DNA of 25,408 bases from UBA5336 sp039198685 (GTDB lineage: Bacteria; Pseudomonadota; Alphaproteobacteria; Caulobacterales; Hyphomonadaceae): the NCBI GenBank assembly GCA_039198685.1, contig JBCCTK010000028.1:1-25408 (forward strand), read 5' to 3'. The position numbers and the translations under genes were made by a program. The notes under the pieces were generated by a model. It was not told the DNA's origin, did no database searches, and saw nothing but the letters and a program-made list of their open reading frames with translations. Below are positions 7,898-15,775 of this stretch, piece after piece. How positions within the stretch are numbered: the stretch's first letter is position 1; the number at the start of each line of letters is the position of its first letter.

Positions 7898-8911
7898 GTG
7901 CCCCCATATCCCTTCTCCGCGATCGTAGGCCAGGACGACCTGAAACGCGCCCTCATCTTGTGTGCAATTGATGCATCCATCGGCGGAGTTCTTGCCTTCG
8001 GTGACCGAGGCACCGGAAAAACTACGGCGATCCGCGCCTTGGCCGCCCTGCTTCCACCTCAAAATGTGGTTGAGGGATGCCCCTACCGATGCGATCCAGC
8101 AGCCATTGACCCGACTTGCCCCCACTGCAGCATCCTCAAGTCGCATAAATCCACGACCCGACAGGCCCCGGTCGTCACACTCCCCCTTGGTGCAACAGAG
8201 GACAGGGTCCTCGGCGCGCTGGACCTGGAGCGGGCCCTTGTCAAAGGCGAAATGCGCTTTGAGCCCGGCCTCCTCGCAAGCGCCAATCGGGGGTTTCTCT
8301 ATGTTGATGAAGTGAACTTGCTGGACGATCATCTGGTCGATGTGTTGCTGGATGTGGCCGCATCCGGCCGCAACACGGTGGAACGGGAAGGCCTCAGCAT
8401 TGCCCATGCAGCGCGCTTTGTGCTGGTCGGCAGCGGCAATCCGGAAGAAGGCGATCTGCGCCCCCAATTACTGGATCGGTTCGGAGTGTTTGTGGATGTT
8501 CGCACACCGGTCAACCCCAAGGAGCGGGTTCAGATTGTAAGGCGCAGAGACGCCTATGAACGCGCTCCGAAAACATTCTGTGCTGACTGGAAAAACAAGG
8601 ACCGCAAACTGCAGAAACAGATCATGGAAGCCAGAGCGCGCCTGAATGAAATCGAGACATCAGACGCCGTTCTGGAGACCGCGGCAGAACTCTGCATCAC
8701 GCTGGGCTCGGATGGCCTGCGGGGCGAGTTGACCTTGCAACGCGCCGCCCGCGCACTGGCCGCCTTTGAAGGCGAGACAACTGTCACCCATGAGCATCTA
8801 AGGGCCGTTGCGCGCCCTTCCCTGGCCCACAGGCTGCGCAAGGACCCCCTTGATGATAGCGATGCGAGCGCCCGTGTGGACCGCGCTGTATCTGCGGTAT
8901 TCGACGCGTGA
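7898..8911 (+). CDS. bchI: magnesium chelatase subunit I (AAA+ ATPase)
   Basis: ATPase subunit of Mg-protoporphyrin IX chelatase, the first committed step of bacteriochlorophyll synthesis, cytoplasmic. There are 337 residues from the GTG at 7898. The N-terminus YPFSAIVGQDDLKRALIL is typical of BchI/ChlI. Walker A is GDRGTGKT (about residues 35-42), Walker B is FLYVDEVN (Asp137 and Glu138), and the sensor region reads VGSGNPEEGDLRPQLLDRFG. A four-cysteine cluster (CPYRC...CPHC) lies after the Walker A helix. The chosen start matches the family N-terminus and has an SD sequence. The stop overlaps the bchD start by 4 nt (GTGA), so translation is coupled. BchI forms a hexameric ring with BchD and works with BchH, which is not in this window. 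Confidence 0.96.
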   Translation: MPPYPFSAIVGQDDLKRALILCAIDASIGGVLAFGDRGTGKTTAIRALAALLPPQNVVEGCPYRCDPAAIDPTCPHCSILKSHKSTTRQAPVVTLPLGATEDRVLGALDLERALVKGEMRFEPGLLASANRGFLYVDEVNLLDDHLVDVLLDVAASGRNTVEREGLSIAHAARFVLVGSGNPEEGDLRPQLLDRFGVFVDVRTPVNPKERVQIVRRRDAYERAPKTFCADWKNKDRKLQKQIMEARARLNEIETSDAVLETAAELCITLGSDGLRGELTLQRAARALAAFEGETTVTHEHLRAVARPSLAHRLRKDPLDDSDASARVDRAVSAVFDA

Positions 8912-10698
8912 TCGCTGAGAGGTCTGCTGGGGCGTTCGAGGCTCGGCGGGCCGCGCTTGACCGGGCCTATGCAAACGGACTGATCTTCTGGGAGCGCGCT
9001 GAGCTGGTCGGCGCAGTGTTTCTCGTCGACCCGGCAGGATTGGGAGGCGTCCATGTCCGAGGGCCAGTTGGTCCCGTTCGGGACTTTTGGCTCGCGCAAG
9101 TACAGCGCCTCCTGGCTGCAGATCAACCATTTGTCTCTATCCCCGCAGGAACGCCTGAAGATCGGCTGTTAGGGGGCATATCCCTGGAGAGATCCTTACG
9201 GACGGGCGCGCTCACCGCAGAGCGCGGTCTGTTGTCTGAAGCCGATGGCGGTATCGCTTGCGTACGAATGGCAGAACGCCTGGAATCAAGCGATGCAGCG
9301 CCGATCGCGAGCGCCCTCGAATGCGGCGAAGTCCACATCGAACGGGCTGGCACCTCCCGGCGAGACCGTGCGGGTTTCGGCCTCATTGCACTCGATGAAG
9401 GCGAAGGACCAGACGAAACCGTGCCGGCCAATTTGATGGAACGAATGGGTCTATCCATCGACCTCACCGACATCCCGCCGCGTCTGGCAATGGCTTTCGA
9501 GGCCGGCCCCCACGACATCGCAGCGGCAAAATTGGCCTATTCAAAAGCCATCGTGCCGGACGCTATACTGGAGGCGATCGTCCATGTCGCCGCTCGGGCA
9601 CAAATTGGGTCGCTTCGCGCACCGCTGTTTTGTTTACGGGCCTCTAAAGCGATTGCCGCCCTGGAGGGTCACAGTGAGGTTACAGAGTCTGACGCGCGAT
9701 CGGCCTGCGCGTTGGTCTATGGCCCCTTGGTGGCACCGCCACAGACCGAAGAAGAGGCCGCGCCCCCTCCGCCGCCAGAACAGCACGAAGCAGATAGGCC
9801 TGACCAGGCCGAGCCTCTTCCTGAAGGTGTCCTCGAGGAACAGCTTATTCAGGCCGTGCAAAACGCGGCATTGCTGGGCGCGCTTCAGACTGCCGCCCGC
9901 GTCGAATCCCAACGGCGCGCCCATGCCGAAGGCCGGTACGGAGCGAAGTCTCGCGGGGGCGGCAAAGGCAGACCCGACAGGCCAAGGCCCGCACGCGGGC
10001 GCCGCACCCATCGTATCGATCTGCTTTCCACCCTGCGGGCGGCTGCGCCGTGGCAAAAGCTGAGAGGGCGCGGCGATGGCCGACTGAAGCTCCGTGCGAG
10101 CGACCTGAACGTTAAGCGCCACCGCCATCGTGCAGAATCCTCGGTGATCTTTGTCGTCGATGCGTCCGGGTCGGCGGCGCTCAATCGACTGGCCGATGTC
10201 AAAGGCGCGATCGAGATGCTGCTCAGCGAATGCTATGCGCGGCGCGACCTGGTCAGCCTGATCGCCTTCAGGGATGAGACGTCCGAGACACTCCTGTCAC
10301 CGACACGGTCATTGACCCGGGTTCGGCGGGCCTTGGCCGGATTGCCCGCTGGCGGGACGACACCGCTGGCCGATGGGTTATCCCAGGCTCGGGGCCTGGC
10401 CGAAAGCGAAATGGGCCGCGGACGCACCCCCCTCATTGTTATCCTTTCGGATGGCCGAGGCAATGTTGCGCTCAATCGATCAACAGATCGGGAAATCGCC
10501 CGAGGCGATACTGATAAAGCCGCCCGGCGACTGGGTGCCTCTGGGGCATCTATCTTGTTCTTCGACACCTCCAGACGCCCATCCCCAGGTGCGAAAGCCT
10601 TGAGCGATGCCATGGGGGCGGCTTATGCTCCACTACCACCTTCCCATGCGAGTCAAGCCGTGGCCGGCGCGGTGCGCAACACAATCGGACGGCGTTGA
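8908..10698 (+). CDS. bchD: magnesium chelatase subunit D
   Basis: Second AAA-type subunit of Mg chelatase, 596 residues, normal for proteobacterial BchD. The N-terminal AAA-like module lacks a Walker A motif (no GxxxxGK), as expected for the inactive partner of BchI. A Pro/Glu-rich linker (about residues 275-305, with APPPPPEQ) leads through a basic Arg/Gly segment to a C-terminal von Willebrand A domain. Its MIDAS motif DASGS is at residues 418-422, with the later TPLADG and LSDGRGN elements. The GTG start overlaps the bchI stop, and bchO begins one nucleotide after this stop. The three genes form the conserved bchIDO block. Confidence 0.95.
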   Translation: MIAERSAGAFEARRAALDRAYANGLIFWERAELVGAVFLVDPAGLGGVHVRGPVGPVRDFWLAQVQRLLAADQPFVSIPAGTPEDRLLGGISLERSLRTGALTAERGLLSEADGGIACVRMAERLESSDAAPIASALECGEVHIERAGTSRRDRAGFGLIALDEGEGPDETVPANLMERMGLSIDLTDIPPRLAMAFEAGPHDIAAAKLAYSKAIVPDAILEAIVHVAARAQIGSLRAPLFCLRASKAIAALEGHSEVTESDARSACALVYGPLVAPPQTEEEAAPPPPPEQHEADRPDQAEPLPEGVLEEQLIQAVQNAALLGALQTAARVESQRRAHAEGRYGAKSRGGGKGRPDRPRPARGRRTHRIDLLSTLRAAAPWQKLRGRGDGRLKLRASDLNVKRHRHRAESSVIFVVDASGSAALNRLADVKGAIEMLLSECYARRDLVSLIAFRDETSETLLSPTRSLTRVRRALAGLPAGGTTPLADGLSQARGLAESEMGRGRTPLIVILSDGRGNVALNRSTDREIARGDTDKAARRLGASGASILFFDTSRRPSPGAKALSDAMGAAYAPLPPSHASQAVAGAVRNTIGRR

Positions 10699-10699
10699 G

Positions 10700-11617
10700 A
10701 TGGCTGTCCGACTGGACGCTGCGACGCCCGCACGGCCGGGCCAACCGGACTGGAGCGTCAAAGGGAAGACTTGGCCGAACAGTGACCATAGCGAATTTTG
10801 GCGCTTAGACCGTACGGCCTGGCATATCCAGCGCGCTGGCGATGGACCAGTAGCGCTGCTTATTCATGGAACGGGTGCAGCAACCCACTCATGGGCAGGA
10901 CTGCTGCCGCGGCTCGCCGAAACCCACGCTGTAATCGCAATGGATCTACCCGGCCAGGGGTTCACGCGGCCTGCGCCTGGTTTCATCCCCTCGCTGGATC
11001 AGATGACCCAAGCGGTAGGCGCCCTCTTGAGAGCGTTGGACATTCAGCCCTGTGTGGCCATTGGACACTCTGCCGGCGCAGCCATCGCGCTTAGACTCAC
11101 AGCGAAGGGATATATCCTCCCTTCGGCACTGGTTAGCCTGAACGGGGCCCTGCGGCCGTTTCCCGGCATCATGCGGCATCTGGCTCCCGGAATTGCCAAG
11201 ACTCTCACATTCGGCGGCGTGGCGGCGAATGTCTTTGCGAACGCTGCCAGAGACCGGCGCCGCGTTGAACGCCTGCTGGAGCAAACCGGCGGCGCCCCGG
11301 ATGACACCTATATCGGTCATTATCAGGGCTTGCTGGAGTGCTCTGCGCATGTTTCGTCTACTCTATCGATGATGGCGAACTGGGATTTGTCCGGTATCGA
11401 GCGTGATCTTGGCGCACTCGACGTGCCCATACGGTTCATCGCAGGCGCTAATGACCAAGCAATTTCACCCGCCGAAGCGCCGCGGCTCGCACAGCTCGCA
11501 CAGTCTGGAACCGCCGTCAGGCTGACAGGATTGGGCCACCTCGCCCATGAGCAAGATCCAGCAGAGGTGATGATCGCCATAGACGATATCCTTCGCCACA
11601 CTTCTCCAGCGACTTAA
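10700..11617 (+). CDS. bchO: BchO, alpha/beta-hydrolase linked to Mg chelatase
   Basis: Alpha/beta-fold hydrolase of 305 residues found beside bchID in purple bacteria. Its exact biochemical role is not established; it is usually described as a putative Mg-chelatase accessory protein. The oxyanion segment is LLIHGTGAATHSW, the nucleophile elbow is GHSAG (Ser124), an Asp-containing turn is GANDQAIS, and the catalytic His sits in GLGHLAHE. The ATG at 10700 lies one base after the bchD stop and is chosen over the longer open frame from 10607, which would overlap bchD by about 90 nt. A DUF3422 gene follows after 33 bp, where crtA lies in Rhodobacter. Confidence 0.92.
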   Translation: MAVRLDAATPARPGQPDWSVKGKTWPNSDHSEFWRLDRTAWHIQRAGDGPVALLIHGTGAATHSWAGLLPRLAETHAVIAMDLPGQGFTRPAPGFIPSLDQMTQAVGALLRALDIQPCVAIGHSAGAAIALRLTAKGYILPSALVSLNGALRPFPGIMRHLAPGIAKTLTFGGVAANVFANAARDRRRVERLLEQTGGAPDDTYIGHYQGLLECSAHVSSTLSMMANWDLSGIERDLGALDVPIRFIAGANDQAISPAEAPRLAQLAQSGTAVRLTGLGHLAHEQDPAEVMIAIDDILRHTSPAT

Positions 11618-11650
11618 GTCGCACACTATTGCCCTTCCAAGGAGCCGTGC

Positions 11651-12952
11651 GTGTCTGCCCTGCCAGAGAATCACCCCCAGCGATTTGTGCTAAGCAATGA
11701 AGTCCATGCCCGGCCGCCTGAGCCGGTCACGGCACCCATGCGTGTTTCAATCATCGCGATGAAAGTGGACGGACCCCATAGCGATGAAGATCGCAAGCGT
11801 GTGGTCGATTTGACAGAGCGCTACGGCGCGGTTCCACCAGGGGACAATGCCAAACACTACAGCGTCGACCTAAGCGATTTCCGCCTGATCTGGGAGCGCC
11901 ACACGGAATTTATTCGATATACCTTTATGTCGGCTGCCGACGATAAGCCGTTCTCGGAACCGGCCATTGCAGCCGTGCCAGAAGACTGGGTGAGATCTCT
12001 GCCCGGTCAACTGATTGTCGCCACCCATGCTGAGATCCTGCCTGAGTCCGCCGTGACAGACGGCACAGAGGGGCTTTCTAAGGCACATTTCAGTGGCCAC
12101 GCCTTGATCGGCAGCGACATTGCTGATGGGCGCGCAACGGCAATGACCGATTTCCGCATCCACAAGGACGGCTTCAGCCGCTTCCTCGTCATTGACCGGG
12201 GAATGAGCCCCTGGGTCGCCGGGCGCGTCGTTCAGCGTCTCCTTGAGATCGAGACCTACCGCGTTGTCGCGCTGCTCGGTCTACCCGTTGCCCAATACGT
12301 AGTGCCCAGCCTTTCAAAGTGGGAGCGAGACCTTTCTATCACCACGTCTGAAATGACGGGCCAGGGCGATACCGACGAAGCGGAGCTTTTGGAGCGACTG
12401 ACAAATCTCCAGGCCGCCATCGAAAAGAGCTATACGGAAAGCCAATTCCGCTTCAGCGCCAGCGATGCTTACCATGCGCTTGTAAACCGCAGAATTCAGG
12501 AATTGCGCGAGACGCGGCGCCCGGACATGCAGACTTTGGAGGAATTTACCGAACGCCGCCTTGCTCCGGCCATGGCGACCTGCAGCTCCGCGGAACGCCG
12601 CCAAGCCGCGCTTTCTGAACGAGTGGACCGTGCTGCACAGCTATTGTCGACCCGTGTAGACCTGTCGCTTGAGCGGCAAAACGCCGAAGTGCTCGACAGT
12701 ATGAACCGGCGCGTGGAGTTGCAGCTTCGCTTGCAGCAGACCGTGGAGGGCCTCTCCATTGCGGCAATTACATACTATGTTGTCGGCGTGATCGGATATT
12801 TGGCCAAGGGTGCTGCTGCAGCGGGTGCGCCAGTCAATTCAGATCTGACCATGGGTGTCGCCGCACCGCTCGTACTGGGCCTGACAGCACTCGCAGTCTG
12901 GCGTGCACGCAAGGAAATCGTTGAGGCACAAAACCGTCGCGAACCGGACTGA
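11651..12952 (+). CDS. DUF3422 family membrane protein
   Basis: Protein of 433 residues of unknown function, recognised by the NEVHARPP motif (residues 16-23) at the N-terminus that marks DUF3422. A large soluble part with a likely coiled-coil region (about 240-370, rich in Glu, Arg and Leu) is followed by two C-terminal membrane segments (LSIAAITYYVVGVIGYL and MGVAAPLVLGLTALAVW). The start is a GTG with AAGGAG 6 nt upstream (11639-11644). It follows bchO closely enough to be co-transcribed. The promoter and operator of crtI lie after it. It occupies the place of crtA in the classical gene order but is not related to it. A role in photosynthesis is not shown. Confidence 0.85.
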   Translation: MSALPENHPQRFVLSNEVHARPPEPVTAPMRVSIIAMKVDGPHSDEDRKRVVDLTERYGAVPPGDNAKHYSVDLSDFRLIWERHTEFIRYTFMSAADDKPFSEPAIAAVPEDWVRSLPGQLIVATHAEILPESAVTDGTEGLSKAHFSGHALIGSDIADGRATAMTDFRIHKDGFSRFLVIDRGMSPWVAGRVVQRLLEIETYRVVALLGLPVAQYVVPSLSKWERDLSITTSEMTGQGDTDEAELLERLTNLQAAIEKSYTESQFRFSASDAYHALVNRRIQELRETRRPDMQTLEEFTERRLAPAMATCSSAERRQAALSERVDRAAQLLSTRVDLSLERQNAEVLDSMNRRVELQLRLQQTVEGLSIAAITYYVVGVIGYLAKGAAAAGAPVNSDLTMGVAAPLVLGLTALAVWRARKEIVEAQNRREPD

Positions 12953-12969
12953 ATGCGATCGATTTAGGC

Positions 12970-12998
12970 TTGCTGCTTTGTAGTAGACACATCATAAT
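12970..12998 (+). promoter_or_regulatory. sigma-70-like promoter of crtI
   Basis: TTGCTG (12970-12975) and CATAAT (12993-12998) are spaced by 17 nt. The -10 matches the consensus at five of six positions, and the -35 is weak. Transcription would start at about 13004-13006, at or just before the crtI ATG (13007), so the mRNA could be leaderless; no Shine-Dalgarno sequence is present. Confidence 0.5.
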
Positions 12999-13015
12999 GT
13001 CCACCAATGCTGACA
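12998..13015. promoter_or_regulatory. PpsR/CrtJ-type operator at crtI
   Basis: TGT-CCACCAATGCTG-ACA is an exact TGT-N12-ACA. It abuts the -10 and covers the start codon. PpsR/CrtJ represses crt and bch genes in purple bacteria under oxidising conditions. The regulator gene itself is not in the window. Confidence 0.65.
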
Positions 13016-14548
13016 CACACCAATGCGGCCCGCACGTTTGATGCGAAGGTTTCACCTGTAACCGCCCTGGTGATTGGCACCGGATTTGGCGGTCTTGCGG
13101 CCGCGGTGCGTCTCATCGCAAAGGGCTACAAGGTCAAACTCTTAGAACGCCTGGACGCGCCTGGTGGGCGAGCCGCCGTGTTTCGTCAAGACGGCTATAC
13201 CTTCGATGCCGGGCCGACGGTGATCACGGTGCCGCAACTCTTCCACGATCTCTGGGCCCTGCTTGGCCAACGTCTTGAGAATCATGTCGATCTCCGGCCC
13301 ATCGATCCGTTTTACAACATCCGCTTCAATGACGGGCAGATGTTTTACTACAACGCCGACGCCGCAGCGATGGAAGCGCAGGTCGCACGCCTTAGCCCTG
13401 GGGATTTGGCTGGCTACCAAGCTTTCATGCGCCATTCCGAAGACCTTCGGAAAATCGTCTTTGACCAGCTCGGCCACGTTCCATTCACGCACCTGGCCAC
13501 CATGTTAAAAGCCGCGCCTGACCTGGTCCGGTTCGGGGGGCATCTGCCGGTGTATACGGTGGTGTCGAAGTTCGTGAAGGATGAGCGGATCCGGCAGATC
13601 TGCAGCTTTCACCCGCTCTTTATAGGCGGCAACCCCCTGGCGGCCAGCTCGGCCTACGCGATGATCCCATCGTTGGAGCGGGAATGGGGCGTCCATTTTC
13701 CCCAAGGTGGAACCGGCGCTCTGGTTCAGGGCCTTGTGGACCTGATCGAGGCCCATGGCGGAGAATTCGTCTACAATTCGGATGTTGAGGAAGTGCTTGT
13801 TGAAAATGGCCGCGCGCAGGGCGTCAAAATGGCCTCCGGTGAGGTCGTCAAGTCCGACATCGTGGTTTCAAATGCCGACAGCGCCACGCTTTATCACACA
13901 CTCCTGCCAAAGTCCGTCAGGAGGCGTTGGACCCCGCCAAAGGTGGAACGCGCGCGGTATTCCATGGGTGTGTTTGTTTGGTATTTCGGCCTCGACCGGC
14001 GCTATGATGAGGTTGGGCAACACACCAAGATCATGGGCCGGAATTTCAATGCACTGCTCCGGTCCATCTTCAACACGAAAGCGCTTAGTGACGATCTCTG
14101 CCTTTATGTTCACCGTCCAACCCACGCTGACCCTTCTTTAGCCCCGCCGGGGGGCGACACGTTTTACGCGCTCTCGCCAATTCCGAATTTGACCGCTGAC
14201 GTGGACTGGGAAACCCAATCGGCGCCCTATAAAGACCTGATCGCCAAGCGGTTGGATGAAACCATCCTACCCGGCTTTAAGCGCCATATCGTAACTGAAA
14301 AACTGATGGACCCTCGGGACTTCGTGACTCGCTACCGCGCCTTCCACGGCGCCGGGTTTGGCTTGGAGCCGGTCCTCACGCAAAGCGCCTGGTTCCGGCC
14401 CCACAATCTTTCTGAAGGCATTGAGCACCTTTATCTCGTCGGCGCTGGCACCCATCCTGGGGCAGGCGTTCCCAGTGTGCTGTCTTCCGCCCGCGCCATG
14501 GATGCCGTCGTGCCCGAAGCGGTAGAATTGGCAGGCCAGCGTGTCTAA
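13007..14548 (+). CDS. crtI: phytoene desaturase
   Basis: FAD-dependent desaturase turning phytoene into neurosporene or lycopene at the membrane. There are 513 residues, typical of the family. The dinucleotide-binding motif GTGFGGLAAA is at residues 24-33, the FAD-contact stretch GGRAAVFRQDGYTFDAGPT follows, and the C-terminal FAD motif reads LYLVGAGTHPGAGVPSV. The residues that decide three versus four desaturation steps cannot be judged by eye. An in-frame TAA lies just upstream, so the ATG at 13007 is the first possible start; it carries no SD, and an operator overlaps it. The stop overlaps the crtB GTG by 8 nt, giving a coupled crtIB pair as in other purple bacteria. Confidence 0.96.
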   Translation: MLTHTNAARTFDAKVSPVTALVIGTGFGGLAAAVRLIAKGYKVKLLERLDAPGGRAAVFRQDGYTFDAGPTVITVPQLFHDLWALLGQRLENHVDLRPIDPFYNIRFNDGQMFYYNADAAAMEAQVARLSPGDLAGYQAFMRHSEDLRKIVFDQLGHVPFTHLATMLKAAPDLVRFGGHLPVYTVVSKFVKDERIRQICSFHPLFIGGNPLAASSAYAMIPSLEREWGVHFPQGGTGALVQGLVDLIEAHGGEFVYNSDVEEVLVENGRAQGVKMASGEVVKSDIVVSNADSATLYHTLLPKSVRRRWTPPKVERARYSMGVFVWYFGLDRRYDEVGQHTKIMGRNFNALLRSIFNTKALSDDLCLYVHRPTHADPSLAPPGGDTFYALSPIPNLTADVDWETQSAPYKDLIAKRLDETILPGFKRHIVTEKLMDPRDFVTRYRAFHGAGFGLEPVLTQSAWFRPHNLSEGIEHLYLVGAGTHPGAGVPSVLSSARAMDAVVPEAVELAGQRV

Positions 14549-15581
14549 TGCGGATTTTGCGCGGCCACACGATGGCGCTGCCCTTCGTGCTATCATTGCT
14601 GAAGGCTCCCACAGCTTTTATGCCGCGTCTCGGCTATTGCCCAAATCGGTTCGTGATGCCGCTTTCGCGTTGTATGGATTTTGCCGGGCTTGCGACGACG
14701 CCATAGATGAGACCCAGGGCGGGCGCGAGCGGGTTGTCAGCCTATATGAGCGGCTGGACAGCGCCTATTTCGGCAGACCCGAAGACTATGTTGTCGACCG
14801 AGCGTTCGCCGATGCCGTCAAACGCTATGCGATCCCAAAAGCGATCCCGGCGGCGCTCATCGAAGGCCTCGACTGGGATGACCAAGGCCGATGTTATGAC
14901 ACGCTGGAAGATCTTCAGGCCTATGCAGCCCGCGTCGCCGGCACTGTAGGCGCCATGATGGCCCTGGTCATGGGCACGCGGTCCGAGGCGGCGCTCGCCC
15001 GGGCAACGGACCTGGGTGCAGCTATGCAATTGACCAATATTGCGCGGGATGTCGGTGAGGACGCCCTGCGGGGCCGCATTTATCTGCCGCTGAGTTGGTT
15101 GGAAGAAGAAGGCATTTCTCCCAAGGCCTTCATTGCGCAGCCCGTGGCAAGCCGCGGCATTCGAAAGAGTGTCGAGCGCTTGCTTGCGGAGGCAGACAGG
15201 CTCTACACGAAAGGCCTGTCTGGCCTGGGTTTTCTGCCAACTGGCTGTCGTGCTTCGATCCGGGCGGCTGGACTGATTTATTCAGACATAGGAGCATCGG
15301 TGCAACGTGCGGACTGGGATTCGGTAACGTCCAGGGCCCGCGTAACGGGTCCGCGGAAGATCGCGCTTGTCGCCCAAGCCCTGACCATGGACAGGCTGAG
15401 ATCGACGACACCGTCTGATGCGCCTGCGCTGGCGGCAAACCAGTTCCTGATTGATGCCGTGAAGGACGGGCCGCAGCCGCACATGATCAAACCTCTGGCC
15501 GACCTTGCTCCGGTTGATCGCATGCTGGAAGTTTGCCTCCGGCTGAATGCGCGCAATGTCATGGCAGAGGCAGCACGCTAG
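14541..15581 (+). CDS. crtB: phytoene synthase
   Basis: Condenses two GGPP molecules to phytoene, the first carotenoid-specific step. There are 346 residues. The two Asp-rich metal sites are present: DDAID (residues 52-56) in FCRACDDAID, and DVGED (170-174) in LTNIARDVGEDALRGRIYLP. SHSFYAASRLLP near the N-terminus is also typical. The GTG start at 14541 overlaps the crtI stop; an ATG at 14548 is in a different frame. Its substrate comes from CrtE, encoded in the rightward unit about 3 kb away. Confidence 0.96.
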   Translation: MSNADFARPHDGAALRAIIAEGSHSFYAASRLLPKSVRDAAFALYGFCRACDDAIDETQGGRERVVSLYERLDSAYFGRPEDYVVDRAFADAVKRYAIPKAIPAALIEGLDWDDQGRCYDTLEDLQAYAARVAGTVGAMMALVMGTRSEAALARATDLGAAMQLTNIARDVGEDALRGRIYLPLSWLEEEGISPKAFIAQPVASRGIRKSVERLLAEADRLYTKGLSGLGFLPTGCRASIRAAGLIYSDIGASVQRADWDSVTSRARVTGPRKIALVAQALTMDRLRSTTPSDAPALAANQFLIDAVKDGPQPHMIKPLADLAPVDRMLEVCLRLNARNVMAEAAR

Positions 15582-15607
15582 GCGCGGCCAAACCGGGATT
15601 TTTTGCC

Positions 15608-15751
15608 ATGAAGAACATGCTGTTTGGTCTAGAGATGCTCGCCTTCTACGGCATCATCCTGAGCTTTGCGTTCTGGGAGCTTTGGAAGGTGAGCAAACTG
15701 ACAGACAAGTCCAGGTCCGACGAGGCCAGTTCAGACTCAGATGATCCCTAA
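15608..15751 (+). CDS. small single-pass membrane protein downstream of crtB
   Basis: Not recognised as a named family. There are 47 residues from the ATG at 15608. A short N-terminus is followed by one hydrophobic segment (about residues 4-23, with LEMLAFYGIILSFAFWELW) and a highly charged tail rich in Lys, Ser and Asp, suggesting a membrane protein with a cytoplasmic or periplasmic acidic tail. It starts 26 bp after crtB with only a distant GGGA, and probably shares the crtIB transcript. The frame stays open upstream into crtB, but that part would duplicate coding sequence. In Rhodobacter this position holds tspO, a five-helix protein, which this is not. Confidence 0.65.
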   Translation: MKNMLFGLEMLAFYGIILSFAFWELWKVSKLTDKSRSDEASSDSDDP

Positions 15752-15775
15752 AGCATTGGTCTCTCAAATGCTTTA
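15749..15775. terminator. bidirectional hairpin between convergent genes
   Basis: TAAAGCATT (15749-15757) pairs perfectly with AATGCTTTA (15767-15775) around a 9-nt loop. The stop codons of the small membrane protein gene and of crtC, which face each other, lie within the two stem arms. There is no long T-run, so termination strength is uncertain. Confidence 0.55.

Noticed and set aside
8554..9126. 190-codon minus-strand frame over the bchI/bchD junction
   Set aside because: It is opposite two well-supported genes; Ser/Arg-rich composition is typical of shadow frames in GC-rich DNA.
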